NCBI RefSeq assembly: GCF_002608075.1
Contig: NZ_LAHA01000012.1
Location: 67,405 to 131,404 of the forward strand
Direction of reading: 5' to 3'
Length of the DNA stretch: 64,000 nucleotides
Source: Nostoc linckia z4
Lineage (GTDB): Bacteria; Cyanobacteriota; Cyanobacteriia; Cyanobacteriales; Nostocaceae
The translations under genes were made by a program, and so were the position numbers. Each line of letters opens with the position of its first letter. The first letter of the stretch is position 1. The notes beneath the pieces were generated by a model. The model did no database searches. It was not told the origin of the DNA and was given only the letters and a program-made list of their open reading frames with translations. This document shows, one piece after another, positions 60,361 through 64,000 of the stretch.

Positions 60361-62820
60361 ATGTCTCAAAATCGAAGCTTCTGGTACTGGGAATTAGGTA
60401 TGGTGAGTACTCTGGCAATTGCTGGAGTACTCACTTCCTATCAGGGTTTTGCTTCAGCCCAAATTCAAAAGGATGACACCCTTGGAAGCGAAAGTTCGAT
60501 TGTTACACCAAAGTTAATCGATGGTCGCCCCACAGACCAGATTGATGGAGGAGCAATTCGTGGGAAAAACTTGTTCCACAGTTTTGACAGGTTTTCTGTC
60601 TTTGAAGGAACGACAGTTCATTTTAACAATCCAATAGATACTCAAAACATTATCAGCCGAGTTACAGGCAATTCCATTTCTAATATAGATGGCACCATCA
60701 AAACTAATGGTGCTGCCAACCTATTTTTGATTAATCCCAATGGCATTATTTTTGGGAAAAATGCTTCTTTAAATATTGGCGGTTCATTAATAGCTAGTAC
60801 GGCAAGTAGTTTAAATTTTGCTGATGGTACAAAATTTAGTGCTACAGTTCCTCAATCTGCACCTTTGTTGACAGTTAGCGTTCCCGTCGGCTTACAATTT
60901 GGTGCAACAGCGGCTCCCATCCGCAATCAATCCCAAGCTAGTCCAGAAGGTGCAACTAATCTCCTTGGACAAAGTGTTGGTTTACAGGTGCAATCAGGTA
61001 ATACCCTAGCACTGATAGGCGGTGAAGTCAGATTAGAAGGTGGAAATTTAACGGCCAAAGGCGGAAAAATTGAATTGGGAAGTGTTGCTCCTGATAGTTT
61101 GGTCAGTCTAAATTTCACAAATCAAGTTTGGACATTCGGATATGAAAGTGTTGAAAATTTTCAGAATATTGAAATCATCAGATTAAATAAAATTTTTTCT
61201 ACCGTAGATACAAGTGGTGAAAGTGGCGGTAATATCCACCTGCAAGGTAAACATGTGCTGATAAATAGCGGTTCCCATATTTTAGGTTTTACTTTGGGGA
61301 CACAACCAGGAGGAAATTTGCAACTCAACGCTGCGGAATCTGTTGAACTTGAACGCAATGCGTTTTTGGCTACTGGAACTTTTAACACTGGCAACTCTGG
61401 AAGTATAAATATCACTACTAAAAAGTTCATTGCCAAGGGTGGAGCGCAAGTATCAATGTACAATGTTGGCTCAGGATTACCGGGGGAATTGACCCTCAAT
61501 GCCTCAGATTCAGTAGAACTAATCGGCGGTTTCCCTGTTGCTCTGTTGCAAGATGGTAGTGATATAGTCTCCAGCGGATTATTTAGTGAAACTTATGGCA
61601 GTCAAAATGCTGGCAACATCACAATTAATACTGGAAAATTGCGTATTCAGGGAGGAGCAAGAATATCAACTAGTTCCGAAGGCATCTATCTGTTTAATGT
61701 GAACCAATTTATACCAGTTACAGGAAAGGGAGGAAAGTTGACCGTGAACGCCTCTGAGTCTATTGAACTAATTGGAACTTCACCAAATGGTTCTAGGGTC
61801 AGTGGCTTGTTTTCCAGGACTCAAGGGCCTGGAGATGGAGGAAACTTAACGGTAACAACAGGGCAATTGATTGCCAAAGATGGAGCTGCAATAACTGTTA
61901 ATAGCCAAGCTCGCAAAAATGTAATTTATGTGAAAGGAAATCCCAGAAATTTAGGGAAAGCAGGCGATTTAGATATAACTGCTAACTCTATTTTGCTAGA
62001 CAATCAAGGAAAATTCACATCCAATAGTGAATCAGGCAAAGGTGGAAATATTAGGTTACGGGTGCGGGACTTATTATTGATGGAGGGTAGTAGTCAAATA
62101 TCCACTAACGCCGGAGGCGATAAAACTGGCGGTAACATCTTTATTGATGCATCTAATGGCTTTGTTGTCGCTCCTTTTTTTGGAAATAGCGATATCACCG
62201 CCAATGCTTTCTCCGGCCCTGGTGGCAAAATCACAATTACGACTAAAAACATTTTTGGATTTGTCCCCCGCACCCGTGCAGACGTAGAAAAGTTAGATTC
62301 ACAAGAAATAAACCCCAATAACCTACCAACAAGTGACATCACGGCATTTTCTCAGCAAAATCCTTCCTTAAGTGGCACAGTAAAAATCAACTCACCAGAT
62401 GCAGACCCCAGTAAGGGGTTAGTGGAATTACCAGTCAATTTAGTAGATGCTTCCCAGCGAATTATTTCTGGTTGTGGTTCTGGTACGAAAATCGCCACCA
62501 GTTCGTTTACTAATATTGGACGCGGAGGAACATCAGCCGATCCTACACAGCCATTGACAACTGATGCAGTGCTGACAGATTGGATAACACTAAATCCAGA
62601 AATTGAAAATCGTGGCGAGGGAATCAAGAAGAAATATCTTCAGGCGCGGCGAAACATAGAGAAATTAGAGAAAACAAATTCCCTCAACGAACCTAGTGAA
62701 ATTGTCGAAGCCCAAGGATGGATATTAAATACTAATGGTGACGTGGTTTTAGTTGCTGAAGTATCTGCTGGGATGCCCCATAGTTCGTCGTTTACTGTTG
62801 CGTCTTGTGCTGCAAATTAA
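60361..62820 (+). CDS. filamentous-haemagglutinin N-terminal domain exoprotein (TpsA-like)
   Basis: 819 residues. Signal peptide (WELGMVSTLAIAGVLTS, cleavage near FASAQIQ). The TPS domain (about 35-190) has the hallmark FLINPNGIIFGKNASLNIGG and an HFNNP segment. The long middle is a right-handed beta-helix with repeated GGNLTVTTGQL/GGKLTVNASESI units. The C-terminus (ISGCGSGTKIA, EAQGWILNTNGDVVLVAEVS) is typical of cyanobacterial members. Such proteins are exported by a TpsB outer-membrane partner; none is seen here. It lies between small Cys-tail genes. Confidence 0.9.
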   Translation: MSQNRSFWYWELGMVSTLAIAGVLTSYQGFASAQIQKDDTLGSESSIVTPKLIDGRPTDQIDGGAIRGKNLFHSFDRFSVFEGTTVHFNNPIDTQNIISRVTGNSISNIDGTIKTNGAANLFLINPNGIIFGKNASLNIGGSLIASTASSLNFADGTKFSATVPQSAPLLTVSVPVGLQFGATAAPIRNQSQASPEGATNLLGQSVGLQVQSGNTLALIGGEVRLEGGNLTAKGGKIELGSVAPDSLVSLNFTNQVWTFGYESVENFQNIEIIRLNKIFSTVDTSGESGGNIHLQGKHVLINSGSHILGFTLGTQPGGNLQLNAAESVELERNAFLATGTFNTGNSGSINITTKKFIAKGGAQVSMYNVGSGLPGELTLNASDSVELIGGFPVALLQDGSDIVSSGLFSETYGSQNAGNITINTGKLRIQGGARISTSSEGIYLFNVNQFIPVTGKGGKLTVNASESIELIGTSPNGSRVSGLFSRTQGPGDGGNLTVTTGQLIAKDGAAITVNSQARKNVIYVKGNPRNLGKAGDLDITANSILLDNQGKFTSNSESGKGGNIRLRVRDLLLMEGSSQISTNAGGDKTGGNIFIDASNGFVVAPFFGNSDITANAFSGPGGKITITTKNIFGFVPRTRADVEKLDSQEINPNNLPTSDITAFSQQNPSLSGTVKINSPDADPSKGLVELPVNLVDASQRIISGCGSGTKIATSSFTNIGRGGTSADPTQPLTTDAVLTDWITLNPEIENRGEGIKKKYLQARRNIEKLEKTNSLNEPSEIVEAQGWILNTNGDVVLVAEVSAGMPHSSSFTVASCAAN

Positions 62821-62992
62821 AAATCGACTTTCTTGGCTACAGTTTATTAATTGTCTGTAGAAATGAAGGTTTATAAACTCTAATAAAAGATAAAACACTG
62901 ATTACGTATTTCAATGTAACCTACTGAAAATTGCTAAAGCTTCACTGCTGTAGGGCAATAGTTACTTCATTAGAAAAGTGCGATATCAAGTT

Positions 62993-63355
62993 ATGACCAA
63001 TCTTTGCTATCGGGTTAAAGGTTTAGCAATTGCAATAACTGGGGCAATAGTTCTCTCTGGAAATTCTGCTATTGCTCAAATTAACCAGGATGCTACTTTA
63101 ACCAATAAGCCTGGTGTAATAACACAGGAGAAAGAAATTAGTGAAAGACTGAGGAGCTATAACTTGAAGAAGCTACTCGAAAACTATGGGATATCAGGAG
63201 ATGATGTCTTACAAGTTAAGTGCGATATTGACTTAACTAAAATTCAAGTTAGAGATATAAATCATTCACTATTACTTCCTGCTAAGCATGTTCAAGCATG
63301 GGCTTGCTTGTGTAATGGTGAGTTGACAGATTGTCCTTGCCCACCAAAGCCATAA
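62993..63355 (+). CDS. exported small Cys-tailed protein, paralogue 2
   Basis: 120 residues from ATG 62993. A signal peptide (YRVKGLAIAITGAIVLSGNS ending AIAQ) precedes the family core LKKLLENYGISGDDVLQVKC. The last 20 residues, QAWACLCNGELTDCPCPPKP, show AW-x-C-x-C...C-x-C like paralogue 1. So one copy carries an exporting leader and another does not. The gene starts 170 bases after the exoprotein gene. No known function. Confidence 0.7.
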   Translation: MTNLCYRVKGLAIAITGAIVLSGNSAIAQINQDATLTNKPGVITQEKEISERLRSYNLKKLLENYGISGDDVLQVKCDIDLTKIQVRDINHSLLLPAKHVQAWACLCNGELTDCPCPPKP

Positions 63356-63797
63356 ATCGCTGATTCGCTATGACTTTGAGAGGAGCGTTCGCCTTTTGTA
63401 CTAAAACTCATGTGTGGATGGGATGGTTGTTCTCTCATCTCCAACATCCACACAACAAACATAGGCGTACACATTATTTTGTCTACTCTTTTACTCAGCG
63501 AGAGATTAGAGGAGGTATCAATTATTCTTGTTGCATCAAGAACAGTTGGCAACCAGATTCATGAATGCTTTAAGGAAATCCAAGAAAAATATATGAAGTT
63601 ATGTTAAACAATGCGTAATTATTACTAGTCAAGCTGAAGTCATAATTATGAAGGTTCGCAAGAGCTTTAGAAAGTGAATGCTTTCGTTTTGCTTCCAACT
63701 ATGTATCATTGATTGCTTGATTGCCCAAGTCACGTTAAATTCCTACATCACAAGATCGGTTCACACAGTTATATAATCTGCAAGGGAAGTAAAATTT
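63356..63797. other. intergenic region between Cys-tail paralogues
   Basis: No confident gene. Open frames at 63370-63607 encode sequences such as TLLLSERLEEVSIILVASRT that could be a decayed gene remnant, but nothing supports expression. Confidence 0.3.
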
Positions 63798-64000
63798 ATG
63801 GAATCTCAAACTTCACAGCAAGTATCTCTAGATTCTCTAACGTTAGAGCAGTTCCAAAATGAGATTCGGCAAGAAATTAGCCAGATAGTGCAAAGTTCAA
63901 GACTAAGTAAGGTATTAGAAAAGTATGGTCTTTCAAAAAAGAATGCTCTAAAAATTCAATGCAGCGTTAATCTAGCTGAAGCTGATTTGAATGATGCGAA
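63798..64000 (+). CDS. small Cys-tail family protein, paralogue 3 (cut by window end)
   Basis: At least 67 residues from ATG 63798: LDSLTLEQFQNEIRQEISQI, then LEKYGLSKKNALKIQC, SVNLAEADLNDA and off the end. It aligns over its whole visible length with paralogue 1 (LDPQTLEQLQNEI..., LLEKYGI...). The cysteine tail, if present, lies beyond 64000. A GGGAAG ribosome-binding-like site lies about 10 bases before the start. Confidence 0.75.
   Translation, partial: MESQTSQQVSLDSLTLEQFQNEIRQEISQIVQSSRLSKVLEKYGLSKKNALKIQCSVNLAEADLNDA

Noticed and set aside
63370..63607. Small genes between Cys-tail paralogues 2 and 3
   Set aside because: Overlapping frames with no family match or clear start; may be a remnant but cannot be supported.

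Overview
The window looks like a chromosomal segment of a filamentous, probably heterocyst-forming cyanobacterium (Nostocales). The HIP1 octamer GCGATCGC recurs throughout, on both host and prophage DNA. Intergenic spaces are packed with heptameric tandem repeats of the STRR type (CAACAGT, CCCAATG/GGGGCAT, AGTCATT). Host genes include psb27, cofH, a Zam-like RNase II homologue, an NtcA/DevH-class CRP regulator, a choice-of-anchor PEP-CTERM protein and a cyanobacterial filamentous-haemagglutinin-type protein. The species itself cannot be read from the sequence.

Region 1 (1-14213) is the right end of an integrated tailed-phage prophage. The end of a late module (collar-domain tail fibre, glycine-rich adhesin, small tail protein) runs rightward and meets a leftward early operon: an SH3-module protein, small cysteine-rich proteins, an ASCH protein, a putative helicase loader, a putative replication initiator containing a 60-bp tandem repeat, and a ParB-like protein. 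Two paralogous XRE repressors point the other way. A tyrosine integrase sits against the 3' end of tRNA-Val(TAC), the probable attachment site.

Region 2 (14371-29133) is mostly host housekeeping: ubiX with an RNase R-like gene whose metal-binding acidic motif is degenerate, a strongly structured RNA candidate, two genes sharing an unnamed ~50-residue domain, clpP, a thioredoxin/YyaL protein, mobA, a GHL10 hydrolase, psb27 and cofH. Repeats and small inverted-repeat elements lie between them.

Region 3 (29430-36521) is a metal, most likely iron, acquisition cluster: a CbtB-like peptide with a His-rich membrane Ig-like protein on the minus strand, then a two-domain multicopper oxidase, an EfeO-like helix-hairpin-helix lipoprotein, a ferritin-like protein and an FTR1 permease on the plus strand, followed by a minus-strand Fe/B12-type binding lipoprotein. 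A reasonable reading is oxidative iron uptake: oxidase, periplasmic binder and permease, with the ferritin-like protein as buffer.

Region 4 (37297-59394) holds polA, a PEP-CTERM protein, a HAD hydrolase, a DALR-domain protein, a CRP-family regulator, a phosphate-binding protein, a methyltransferase, a U32 peptidase, ribE, M23, birA, pgeF and others. It also has decayed genes: a Uma2 protein with two stops, a frameshifted GNAT toxin and a degenerate IS630. Three conserved genes (mobA, DALR, U32) carry in-frame insertions of the genome's intergenic minisatellites.

Region 5 (59879-64000) contains three paralogous small proteins. The two complete ones end in a four-cysteine AW..C..C-C.C tail, and they flank a two-partner-secretion-type exoprotein. 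This is the best candidate here for an undescribed system.
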